Source: JANMEX01 sp031423755 (lineage in GTDB: Bacteria; Pseudomonadota; Alphaproteobacteria; Rhizobiales; Rhizobiaceae). Taken from it: a stretch of 7,714 nt of DNA. Both the position numbers and the translations under genes were made by a program. Under the pieces are notes generated by a model that had not been told where the DNA came from, made no database searches, and saw only the letters and a program-made list of their open reading frames with translations. Positions 1-5,861 of this stretch are shown in pieces. Location of the stretch: contig JANPGC010000166.1 in the NCBI GenBank assembly GCA_031423755.1, positions 1 through 7,714 of the forward strand, written 5' to 3'. The stretch's first letter is position 1; each line of letters starts with the position of its first letter.

Positions 1-153
1 CTTTCCTCTTGCTCTTGGTCCCGTCGGGACAAATAAAAACGGCCCCCGAAACCGAATACGGGAACCGCGCTCGTTGATCTTTGACCACGCATAGCCGCTT
101 TCGTGTAAAATTTCACCTTAAAAATTATCATCATTCTAAGCGCAACGGCGCAA

Positions 154-182
154 TTGCGGGGTACATGAACTGCTGTTAGGAT
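154..182 (+). promoter_or_regulatory. Candidate sigma-70 promoter for the glycosyltransferase gene
   Basis: A -35-like TTGCGG (154-159) is followed after 17 nt by TAGGAT (177-182), which is preceded by TGT (174-176), an extended -10 pattern. Transcription would begin near 189 and give a leader of about 20 nt. A perfect 10-nt palindrome, CGCAATTGCG (149-158), overlaps the -35 and could be a regulator site. A competing candidate further upstream is TTGACC (81-86), 19 nt before TAAAAT (106-111). Neither is close to full consensus, so this is inference from spacing and partial matches only. Confidence 0.35.
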
Positions 183-210
183 TTTTCCGGGCGCTGCGGA
201 CAAAGGTGAA

Positions 211-1113
211 ATGATGGGTTTCAGCCAACTGCCGCCCGGGCCGGACCAGAATCAAATGCCCGTGTCCGCCGTCATGCCAAAGATGACCATCGGCATGCCC
301 ACCTACGATGATTACGACGGCGTCTACTTCACGCTCCAGGCTCTTCGTCTTTACCATCCGGATGTATGCGCCAACGCCGAATTTGTCATTGTCGACAACA
401 ATCCGACCGGCCCCAGCGCGATTCCCCTGCAGGAATTATGCGCCCAGGTGCCCGGTTGCCGCTATTTTGCAGAACAGGCGCGAACCGGCTCAGCAGGGGC
501 AAAACAGCGGATATTTGAAGAAGCGCGCAACGAAATCGTCGTCTGCATGGACTGCCATGTCCTGATCGCGCCGGGCGCATTGCAACGTTTGGCATCCTAT
601 TTCGCCAACAATCCGAATTCGGCAGATCTCGTCCAAGGCCCGCTCCTGCTTGATGATCTGCAAACAGTTCAAACCCATTTCGATCCGAAATGGAGCAGCG
701 GCATGTATGGCGTATGGGGCATGGACTGGCGCGGCGGCGACGCGAACGCGGCGCCCTTTGATATTCCAATGCAAGGCATGGGCCTTTTTGCCTGCCGCAA
801 GGCCGCTTGGCCGGGATTTAATCCCGAATTCCGCGGCTTTGGCGGCGAGGAATTCTACATCCACGAAAAGTTCCGCCAGCGCGGCGGCCGCACGCTCTGC
901 CTGCCGTTCCTTCGCTGGACCCACCGTTTCGCAAGACCAACGGGCGTCCCCTACCGCAACATCTGGGAGGACCGGCTGTGGAACTACGTGACAGGCTTTC
1001 GCGAGCTAGGCCTGTCTACGATAGAGATGGAAGCGCATTTTGTAGAGCACGTTGGCAAGGAATGGACCGCTGTCACGATGGCGGCGATAGCAAAAGAAAA
1101 GGGCTGGAATTGA
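211..1113 (+). CDS. GT-A (family 2-like) glycosyltransferase with GalNAc-transferase-like motifs
   Basis: Probably transfers a sugar from a nucleotide-sugar donor; donor and acceptor are unknown. The 300-residue protein has no signal peptide or membrane segment, so it should act in the cytosol. The GT-A core begins at about residue 25 with MTIGMPTYDDYDG. The nucleotide-binding strand ends in FVIVDNNPTG (58-67). The metal motif is Asp114-Cys-His116 in VVCMDCHVLIAPG. GMGLFACRK (189-197) and FRGFGGEEFYIHEKFRQRGG (208-227) form the acceptor/catalytic region, and His238 in RWTHRF could be a third metal ligand. A DxH motif, a GGE segment and a later His occur in that order in polypeptide GalNAc-transferases (GT27), whereas most bacterial GT2 enzymes use DxD. 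A Shine-Dalgarno-like AAGG (203-206) precedes two adjacent ATGs, and the second (214) has the better spacing. The first 24 residues are low in structure, so a shorter start at Met25 is possible. The gene is convergent with the TPR gene. Confidence 0.85.
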   Translation: MMGFSQLPPGPDQNQMPVSAVMPKMTIGMPTYDDYDGVYFTLQALRLYHPDVCANAEFVIVDNNPTGPSAIPLQELCAQVPGCRYFAEQARTGSAGAKQRIFEEARNEIVVCMDCHVLIAPGALQRLASYFANNPNSADLVQGPLLLDDLQTVQTHFDPKWSSGMYGVWGMDWRGGDANAAPFDIPMQGMGLFACRKAAWPGFNPEFRGFGGEEFYIHEKFRQRGGRTLCLPFLRWTHRFARPTGVPYRNIWEDRLWNYVTGFRELGLSTIEMEAHFVEHVGKEWTAVTMAAIAKEKGWN

Positions 1114-1133
1114 GGGTAAGGACCAAGGTTTGA

Positions 1134-1302
1134 CCGCCTTTCCGGGGCCGCGAAGCGGAGCCCGGAATCCAGAGCGCCGAGTTGAAAATATAATCAACGA
1201 ATGTCTGCCTGCAAAGCCAAAGGCATATTCAGCATTTGCGTCAGTTTTGTTATCGCAAGAGCTCTGGATTCCGGGTTCGGCTACGCCGCCCCGGAAAGAC
1301 GG
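1134..1302. repeat. Pair of inverted 42-nt palindromic repeats between convergent genes
   Basis: The arms at 1134-1175 and 1261-1302 are reverse complements at 37 of 42 positions and flank an AT-richer 85-nt spacer. Each arm also folds on itself. The left has TTCCGGG (1140-1146) pairing with CCCGGAA (1161-1167) around CCGC-GAA-GCGG. The right has TTCCGGG (1269-1275) pairing with CCCGGAA (1290-1296) around CGGC-TAC-GCCG. The inner stem differs by a compensatory C-G/G-C swap, so pairing is kept. This style matches the dispersed intergenic palindromes of rhizobial genomes. Its position between the 3' ends of two convergent genes suggests a bidirectional transcript end, although no T-tract follows either hairpin. 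No clear target-site duplication is seen. Confidence 0.8.
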
Positions 1303-1352
1303 CACCGCAAAAGGCAAATCGACGTCCTACAAACACGTTCCGTTTGAAACCC

Positions 1353-1919
1353 TCAAATCGCGTTGACCTTGGTCAGTTCCTTGCGGAGTTCAACATACGG
1401 CTCGCACGTCACGCCGCAGCGCGTCTCGATCTCGATCAACTGCGCCTTGGCTCCGGCAATATCGCCCTTCTGGATCAAGGCCTCGCCCAGATATTCGCGC
1501 ACCAGCACGTAATCCGGGTCAATCGCCAACGCCTCATGGTAATATTTCAGGCCAAGCTCGATATGGCCGGACTTGCGCCAGGAGTAACCGAGGTAGTTCA
1601 GTACGCGTTTGTCCTGTCTGTCCGAGATCGGGTAGAGCATCACAATGGCTTCGTCGTAACGACCGTTCTTGGCGAGGTAGCGCGCGGTCTCGTAGATGGA
1701 GTCAATGTCCAGCGAGCCTTGCGTCGAATCCACGCATTCTTTCTTCTTCTTGTCCCAGACCTTCCCGGTCTTGTCCTTGCAGTCCTTCTCAGCCTTCTGT
1801 TCCTTGGTCATTGCCGCGCCGGTGTCTTCCTTCGGCGCATCGCCGACCGCGAAGGCTGGCACAGCCAGAAACGCCGACAGAACGACTGTTGACAGCAAAT
1901 GTTTTGCGTAAAATTTCAT
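1353..1919 (-). CDS. Exported tetratricopeptide-repeat (TPR) protein
   Basis: This 188-residue protein is probably a periplasmic scaffold binding another protein; the partner is unknown. Residues 1-24 are a Sec signal peptide (basic KH, hydrophobic core, PAFA cleavage site before VG). A lysine-rich linker follows with KDCKDKTGKVWDKKKKECV (45-63), where Cys47 and Cys62 may form a disulfide. Similar Cys-G-K-V-W-D-K-K-K-K-Cys patches occur in other alphaproteobacterial exported proteins. About two and a half TPR units occupy residues 73-165; the clearest is LNYLGYSWRKSGHIELGLKY (107-126), continuing to Asp136-Pro-Asp-Tyr138. A second cysteine pair, Cys168 and Cys172, lies near the C-terminus. 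A GGAGG ribosome-binding site (complement of 1929-1933) sits 9 nt before the ATG and fixes the start. The gene lies 138 nt downstream of DUF1176 on the same strand and probably has its own promoter. Confidence 0.85.
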   Translation of the reverse strand: MKFYAKHLLSTVVLSAFLAVPAFAVGDAPKEDTGAAMTKEQKAEKDCKDKTGKVWDKKKKECVDSTQGSLDIDSIYETARYLAKNGRYDEAIVMLYPISDRQDKRVLNYLGYSWRKSGHIELGLKYYHEALAIDPDYVLVREYLGEALIQKGDIAGAKAQLIEIETRCGVTCEPYVELRKELTKVNAI

Positions 1920-1957
1920 GGTTCGGGGCCTCCAATGCAGATGTCCGCTTCAACCCA

Positions 1958-1985
1958 AACCTAAACCGCAGGTTCACAACGTCAA
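1958..1985 (-). promoter_or_regulatory. Candidate promoter for the TPR gene
   Basis: Read on the minus strand, TTGACG (1985-1980) is separated by 16 nt from TAGGTT (1963-1958). The -35 matches TTGACA at five of six positions, while the -10 is weak. Transcription would start near 1951 and give a leader of about 30 nt carrying the GGAGG site. The placement in the 138-nt gap after DUF1176 fits a separate transcription unit, but this is inference. Confidence 0.35.
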
Positions 1986-2057
1986 ATCACGTTCGCGCGA
2001 TGCTCGTTGCGCCACATGAATTTCAATCCGGACCAGACCTCGTCAACCATGCAGACT

Positions 2058-3089
2058 TTAGCGCTTTGGCCACAGGAGCGGCCAAGTCTCCGGCCCGCCT
2101 TCTCCCGTGCCATCGCATTCATCCTTCGCACGAGATTCCAGCAGCGCGAAGCTCGCCTCGCCCGGCGAATCGCGCAATTTCCACCTGTCATAAGTCCCGC
2201 AGTCGCCAAGCCCACGCCCCTTGTCGAAAGCGGTCAGCGTCCTTGTCGGCTGGTCCCAGTCAACATTGGTGGCACCTGTTGTCGTCGATGGCCCATCTTC
2301 CGTCATCGTCGGCAGCGAGACCTCCGACAAGGCACCCGAGCTGATCTGATAAAGCGCATAGGGCTGATTGTATGCACCGCCGTCCGTGCAGGGCAGAACA
2401 TAGAGCTCGACATCCTCCGGCAGCGTCACGGCAAAGCCAGTGCCATATTTGAACCGGTTTTTGTCAAGGAACGCGCAAGCGCCGTCCTCTCCCTCAAAAT
2501 CCGGCCGCAGCACCGCAGGCAAATCTTCAAATGCCGAGATATCGCGCACCGGCGAAGGCGGTGTCTCCTTGTCCCCGACCCTGACCAGCGCATCCTTGGC
2601 ACCAAGCCGCCCCTGAATTTCGTCCATGTAAACGCCAGCCCCGGCGACACCGGAAAGCGAGAATTCCGTGCTGGAGGGACCATCTGTGTTGAAGGCGACG
2701 TCGAGCGAAGACCCGTCCTTGATCAAGGCAAACAGCTTGCGCCCGGCGTCAGACTCCTTGGCAGTATATTCGTAATTGTCGGCATAGAGATCGAAATCCG
2801 CCACGGCCCAACGGAACGCCTCCTCACCATCCACGGAGAACACAATATCGCTCGTGGTCACCAGCGCAGATGTCGCCCTTATAACCAGCGAAACATTTGT
2901 GCCCGGCCCTGCCTTGCGCGACAGCGCGACCGAATACAGCCCCTTTGCCTCGCCTTTTGCCTTCAGCGACAGATCGCAGGTCAAGCCATTGGTGCAATAA
3001 ACTGAGGTATCGCGGATGTCTTTGTAAGGGCTCGCAGCCGACGGGCCCGCGCCAAAAACCAATACGGACAACAACAGGGCAAGGCGCAT
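2058..3089 (-). CDS. DUF1176 family exported protein
   Basis: The molecular function is unknown. The protein is 343 residues with a signal peptide (MRLALLLSVLVFGAGPSAA, cleavage near residue 19), so it should be periplasmic. Recognition rests on two family hallmarks. One is the N-terminal DTSVYCTNGLTCDLSL (28-43), with a Cys-x5-Cys pair. The other is the C-terminal VDWDQPTRTLTAFDKGRGLG (277-294), then Asp-Cys-Gly (296-298) and a late Asp-Glu-Cys (Cys325). Six cysteines (32, 38, 205, 234, 297, 325) would allow three disulfides. An in-frame ATG at 3146 would add 19 residues before the signal peptide. The start at 3089 is preferred because GGAG (complement of 3098-3101) lies 8 nt upstream and the signal peptide begins at once. 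The gene starts 60 nt after the MFS stop on the same strand, so co-transcription is likely. Confidence 0.85.
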   Translation of the reverse strand: MRLALLLSVLVFGAGPSAASPYKDIRDTSVYCTNGLTCDLSLKAKGEAKGLYSVALSRKAGPGTNVSLVIRATSALVTTSDIVFSVDGEEAFRWAVADFDLYADNYEYTAKESDAGRKLFALIKDGSSLDVAFNTDGPSSTEFSLSGVAGAGVYMDEIQGRLGAKDALVRVGDKETPPSPVRDISAFEDLPAVLRPDFEGEDGACAFLDKNRFKYGTGFAVTLPEDVELYVLPCTDGGAYNQPYALYQISSGALSEVSLPTMTEDGPSTTTGATNVDWDQPTRTLTAFDKGRGLGDCGTYDRWKLRDSPGEASFALLESRAKDECDGTGEGGPETWPLLWPKR

Positions 3090-3149
3090 CACGAAGTCTC
3101 CAAACTGCGAAGTCGTCAGGACACCATGCCGGTCGCGCTGACGCAAGCC

Positions 3150-4385
3150 TCAGGGCTTCCTCGCCACACCCAACCCAAGCGCAAACGCCGCCACCAGCGC
3201 CAGCGCCGCCAGATAGAACGGCACGCCGGGCACAATCAGTCCTTTCGCAGGGTCAATCGCATAGGCAAACGACAGCGCAAACACCCAAGGCCCCGCAAGC
3301 CCCGAAAGCGCCATCAGGCTCGCCGCCGCACCCTGCAATTTGCCTTGCTCGTCTGCCTCCACCCGCGCGCTCATCAGTGCCGACATCGAAGGTTGCGCAA
3401 ACCCCCACAGCGCCATCACCGGAACTCCAATCAGGAACATCGCGCCCGTCGGCGCATAGCCATAGATCGCAAAGCCGATAGCCCCGGCAGCCAATCCTGC
3501 CAGCAGCGCCGCGCGCTCGCCGATCTTCGCCACCACAGGCCGCACGAGCCCACCCTGCACCACCATCGCGCAGACGCCGACAAACGCCAGCACCAGCCCG
3601 ACATCCCGCTCTTGCCAATTGTAGCGGAAGCCCATGTAAAGCACCGCAACAGCGGGCAAAACCTGATGCGCCAGTTGCAGCAACAGGCCGATGATGCCCA
3701 GCCGCAGAAGTTGCGGGTCGCGCGCCAGCATATTGATCGAACCAATCGGATTGGCCTTGGCAAACCGGAACGGCGAGCGGTTTTCCGGCGTCAGCGATTC
3801 CGGCAGGATGAAGTAGCCATAGGCAAAATTGGCAAGGCTCATCGCCGCCGCCACCAAAAACGGCAGCCGCAAATCATAATGCCCAAGCAGCCCGCCAAGC
3901 GCCGGGCCAAGCACGAAGCCAACGCCAAACGCAGCACCCAGCATTCCGAATGCACCGGCGCGTTTCTCCGGCGCGGTGATATCGGCAATATAGGCCTGCG
4001 CCGTCGAGATGGTCGCAGACGCAATACCCGACACCACCCGGCCTGCAAACAGCACCCAAAGGTTCGGCGCAAACGCCATGATAAGATAGTCAGCCCCAAG
4101 CGCGAAATTCGACGTCAGCACCACAGGCCGCCGCCCGAAATGATCCGACAGCGCGCCCATCACCGGCGAGAAGATGAACTGCATCACCGCCCAGACCGAG
4201 ATAAACCAGCCAAACAATTCCGCCGTCCGCACCACATCTCCGCCCAGCAACGTCTGCACCAGCTTCGGCAGCACAGGAATGATGATGCCGATCGACAATA
4301 TGTCGAGGAGCACCGTGATGAAAATGAAAATGAACGCGGGCGAGCGCTTCGCGGCAGTCGGCGCTGCTTCTTGGTGACTCGTCAT
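3150..4385 (-). CDS. TetA-like MFS transporter (DHA1, TCR/Tet family)
   Basis: Likely an inner-membrane proton antiporter exporting a small molecule. The 411 residues are hydrophobic enough for 12 membrane segments, the usual size of the family. TM1 carries LLDILSIGIIIPVLP (26-40), matching the Asp-containing first helix of TetA. Motif A is GALSDHFGRRPV (77-88) between TM2 and TM3, and Asp99 and Arg116 (FAGRVVSGI) also fit. Motif C in TM5 is GFVLGPALGG (156-165). The second half has IGERAALLAG (288-297) and QPSMSALMSARV (331-342), again TetA-like. Aligned from memory, the TM8 His important in TetA(B) (His257) falls at Ala273 here, so tetracycline resistance should not be assumed. No tetR is adjacent. 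AAGGA lies 5 nt before the ATG. The gene is divergent from the EamA gene and leads into DUF1176. Confidence 0.88.
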   Translation of the reverse strand: MTSHQEAAPTAAKRSPAFIFIFITVLLDILSIGIIIPVLPKLVQTLLGGDVVRTAELFGWFISVWAVMQFIFSPVMGALSDHFGRRPVVLTSNFALGADYLIMAFAPNLWVLFAGRVVSGIASATISTAQAYIADITAPEKRAGAFGMLGAAFGVGFVLGPALGGLLGHYDLRLPFLVAAAMSLANFAYGYFILPESLTPENRSPFRFAKANPIGSINMLARDPQLLRLGIIGLLLQLAHQVLPAVAVLYMGFRYNWQERDVGLVLAFVGVCAMVVQGGLVRPVVAKIGERAALLAGLAAGAIGFAIYGYAPTGAMFLIGVPVMALWGFAQPSMSALMSARVEADEQGKLQGAAASLMALSGLAGPWVFALSFAYAIDPAKGLIVPGVPFYLAALALVAAFALGLGVARKP

Positions 4386-4427
4386 GACTGTCCTTGCAAA
4401 ACGGGAAACACTGCCCGCTGATGCTGC

Positions 4428-4456
4428 TACCTAGAAGCGCCACCGAATTCTGGCAA
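4428..4456 (-). promoter_or_regulatory. Candidate promoter for the MFS-DUF1176 unit
   Basis: On the minus strand TTGCCA (4456-4451, five of six to TTGACA) is followed after 17 nt by TAGGTA (4433-4428). The start would be near 4421, about 36 nt before the ATG. The -10 is weak, and the call rests on spacing and on position in the divergent gap. Confidence 0.33.
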
Positions 4457-4483
4457 GACATTAGCTTGGCTTGCAACTCGCTC

Positions 4484-4512
4484 CTGACAAATCAGCTTCG
4501 ACACGATAGGAA
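4484..4512 (+). promoter_or_regulatory. Candidate promoter for the EamA transporter gene
   Basis: CTGACA (4484-4489, five of six to TTGACA) is followed after 17 nt by TAGGAA (4507-4512). Transcription would begin near 4519, leaving a very short leader to the ATG at 4535. If this is correct, the upstream in-frame ATG at 4394 cannot be used, which supports the shorter protein. The -10 is weak. Confidence 0.28.
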
Positions 4513-4534
4513 GCGGCGCAAACCGGAATCCGAA

Positions 4535-5437
4535 ATGACCCGCGCCAAAGCCAATCTCGTCCTTCTCATCACCGCCGCCATCTGGGGAATGGGTTTCATC
4601 GCCCAGTCCGACGCGATGGAGCACATCGGGCCGTTCTTCTTCATCGGCTTGCGCTTTGCCGTTGCGACAATTGTGATGCTGCCACTGGCCATGCGCGAGG
4701 CGCGAACCGCCGCCAAGCCGCTCAACGCCTATGAGTGGAAAGCCTTCGTCGGCATCGGCTTCGTGCTGTTTCTCGGCATGCTCTCGCAGCAGGCGGGTCT
4801 GTTGACGACCTCGGTCACCAACTCCGGCTTTCTCACCGGCCTCTACCTCATCATGGTGCCGTTCCTGGGCGTCATTCTCTACCGTGAATGGCCGCATTGG
4901 GTGGTCTGGCCCGCCGCGTTCAGCGCGCTGTTCGGCATCTTCCTCCTGTCCGGCGGCGCGCTCGACGCATTGAAAACCGGCGATTGGTACACGATCCTCT
5001 GCGCCCTGTTCTGGGCTCTGCAAATCCTGTTCATCACCCGCTATGCCGCAAGTTCCGGAAGACCGGTGGCGCAGGCCGTCACCCAGTTCGCGGTGGCTGC
5101 GGTTCTGGGAATGATTCTCGCGTTCACATTTGAAAAGCTGGACTGGTACGCAGCCCTCCTTGCCTCCAACGAGATCCTGTTTGCCGGCGTGTTCGCAGGC
5201 GGCATTGCCTTCACCATGCAATCCATCGGCCAGCGCTACACAACGGCGGCGCAGGCGGCAATCTTTCTGTCGTCTGAGGCGTTGTTCGCCGCATTTTTCG
5301 ACGCCCTGTTCAACAGTACCCGCATCGGCCTGATGGCAGTGGCGGGATGCACGCTGATCTTCGGCGCGATGTTGGCAGTGGAGCTTGTGCCGATGTATCT
5401 GAGACGGAACGAGATTGCGGCTACGCCCGGAAAATGA
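4535..5437 (+). CDS. EamA/DMT superfamily transporter
   Basis: A predicted inner-membrane permease or exporter of about ten helices; the substrate cannot be told from sequence. The 300 residues match the normal length for two-repeat EamA proteins. Helix 1 holds AAIWGMGFIAQ (14-24). Repeat one continues through GLLTTSVTNSGFLTGLYLIM (88-107) and VPFLGVILYREWP. Repeat two begins near GDWYTILCALFWALQILFIT (149-168) and includes GIAFTMQSIGQRYTTAAQAA (223-242) and SSEALFAAFFDALF (246-259), the helix that usually closes the fold in this family. An open frame extends back to an ATG at 4394, but the extra 47 residues are polar, unrelated to the family and run into the divergent promoter region. The start at 4535 places the family N-terminus at residue 1 and has a weak GGAA (4525-4528) 6 nt upstream. 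The 3' end overlaps the convergent DUF486 gene by 17 nt. Confidence 0.87.
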   Translation: MTRAKANLVLLITAAIWGMGFIAQSDAMEHIGPFFFIGLRFAVATIVMLPLAMREARTAAKPLNAYEWKAFVGIGFVLFLGMLSQQAGLLTTSVTNSGFLTGLYLIMVPFLGVILYREWPHWVVWPAAFSALFGIFLLSGGALDALKTGDWYTILCALFWALQILFITRYAASSGRPVAQAVTQFAVAAVLGMILAFTFEKLDWYAALLASNEILFAGVFAGGIAFTMQSIGQRYTTAAQAAIFLSSEALFAAFFDALFNSTRIGLMAVAGCTLIFGAMLAVELVPMYLRRNEIAATPGK

Positions 5438-5768
5438 CGGCCGCCCCCGCCGCAATCAGCGCAAACCCGATCACATGGCCGATGGTAAAGCTTTCTTTGA
5501 GCCAGAAGATGGAAAACAGCGCGAACACAATGAGCGTGATCACCTCCTGCATCGTCTTCAGTTCCGCCGCCGAATAGACCTGATGGCCGATCCGGTTGGC
5601 CGGAACCGCCAGCCAGTACTCGAAGAACGCGATTCCCCACGAGGCCATGACGGCGATCCAGAGTGGTGAACCGGTGAATTTTAGATGCCCGTACCAGGCA
5701 AAAGTCATGAATACGTTGGAGCCGATCAGCAGAATGATCGGCAGAATGTGCGGCGAAAGGAACGACAT
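5421..5768 (-). CDS. DUF486 family small membrane protein (DMT superfamily)
   Basis: A 115-residue protein with four predicted membrane helices, the usual size for DUF486, a single-repeat member of the drug/metabolite transporter superfamily. Its transport role is unproven. Family signatures are NVFMTFAWYGHLKF (18-31), SWGIAFFEYWLAVPANRIGH (43-62), YSAAELKTMQEVITLIVFAL (65-84) and WLKESFTIGHVIGFALI. An ATG 33 nt upstream (5801) is in frame, but the Met at 5768 is preferred because AGGAA (complement of 5775-5779) lies 6 nt before it and the family N-terminus begins there. Single-repeat DMT proteins generally work as dimers. The stop lies inside the end of the EamA gene, so the two transcripts converge and overlap. 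Confidence 0.88.
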   Translation of the reverse strand: MSFLSPHILPIILLIGSNVFMTFAWYGHLKFTGSPLWIAVMASWGIAFFEYWLAVPANRIGHQVYSAAELKTMQEVITLIVFALFSIFWLKESFTIGHVIGFALIAAGAAVIFRA

Positions 5769-5797
5769 GGGGGATTCCTGCGTTGAAGGAAGGCGGA

Positions 5798-5826
5798 GCA
5801 ATGATTTGGACCACCGCGCCTGTCAA
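5798..5826 (-). promoter_or_regulatory. Candidate promoter for the DUF486 gene
   Basis: A perfect -35 consensus TTGACA is read on the minus strand at 5826-5821. At 17 nt spacing the -10 position (5803-5798) reads CATTGC, which is poor. The start would be near 5790, giving a short leader with AGGAA. The -35 match and the position support it; the -10 does not. Confidence 0.35.
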
Positions 5827-5861
5827 GCAGACTGGAGTTTGCGGCATGAAGCCAACAGCAA

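Noticed and set aside
18..30. Small hairpin GTCCC-GTC-GGGAC near the window start
   Set aside because: Only a 5-bp stem, with no T-run on either strand in the right place, so it is not supported as a terminator.
3..77. Possible tail of an upstream gene in plus frame 3 (ending TGA 75-77)
   Set aside because: Only 24 codons are visible, with no recognisable family and a competing open frame beside it; too little to call.
1236..1892. Plus-strand open frame across the repeat and TPR gene
   Set aside because: It starts inside the intergenic repeat spacer and is the complement of a clear TPR gene.
2007..3005. Plus-strand open frame opposite DUF1176
   Set aside because: Arg/Gln-rich antisense shadow; the minus strand has family motifs, signal peptide and ribosome-binding site.
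3150..4385. Acquired tetracycline-resistance cassette
   Set aside because: No tetR, transposon or composition break is visible, the TM8 His appears to be missing, and chromosomal TetA-like transporters are common in this group.
3126..4421. Long plus-strand open frame opposite the MFS gene
   Set aside because: Its translation is dominated by Arg, His, Gln and Pro, typical of the antisense of a GC-rich membrane-protein gene. The minus strand carries clear TetA motifs and a ribosome-binding site.
5419..5440. GGCTACGCCCGGAAAATGACGG resembles part of the 1261-1302 repeat
   Set aside because: It lies in the overlap where two genes end and encodes the normal DUF486 C-terminus (IFRA). The matching left half of a hairpin is absent, so the likeness is probably chance.
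4427..5455. Long minus-strand open frame opposite the EamA gene
   Set aside because: Charged, low-complexity translation with no recognisable domain; the plus strand encodes a convincing ten-helix transporter.
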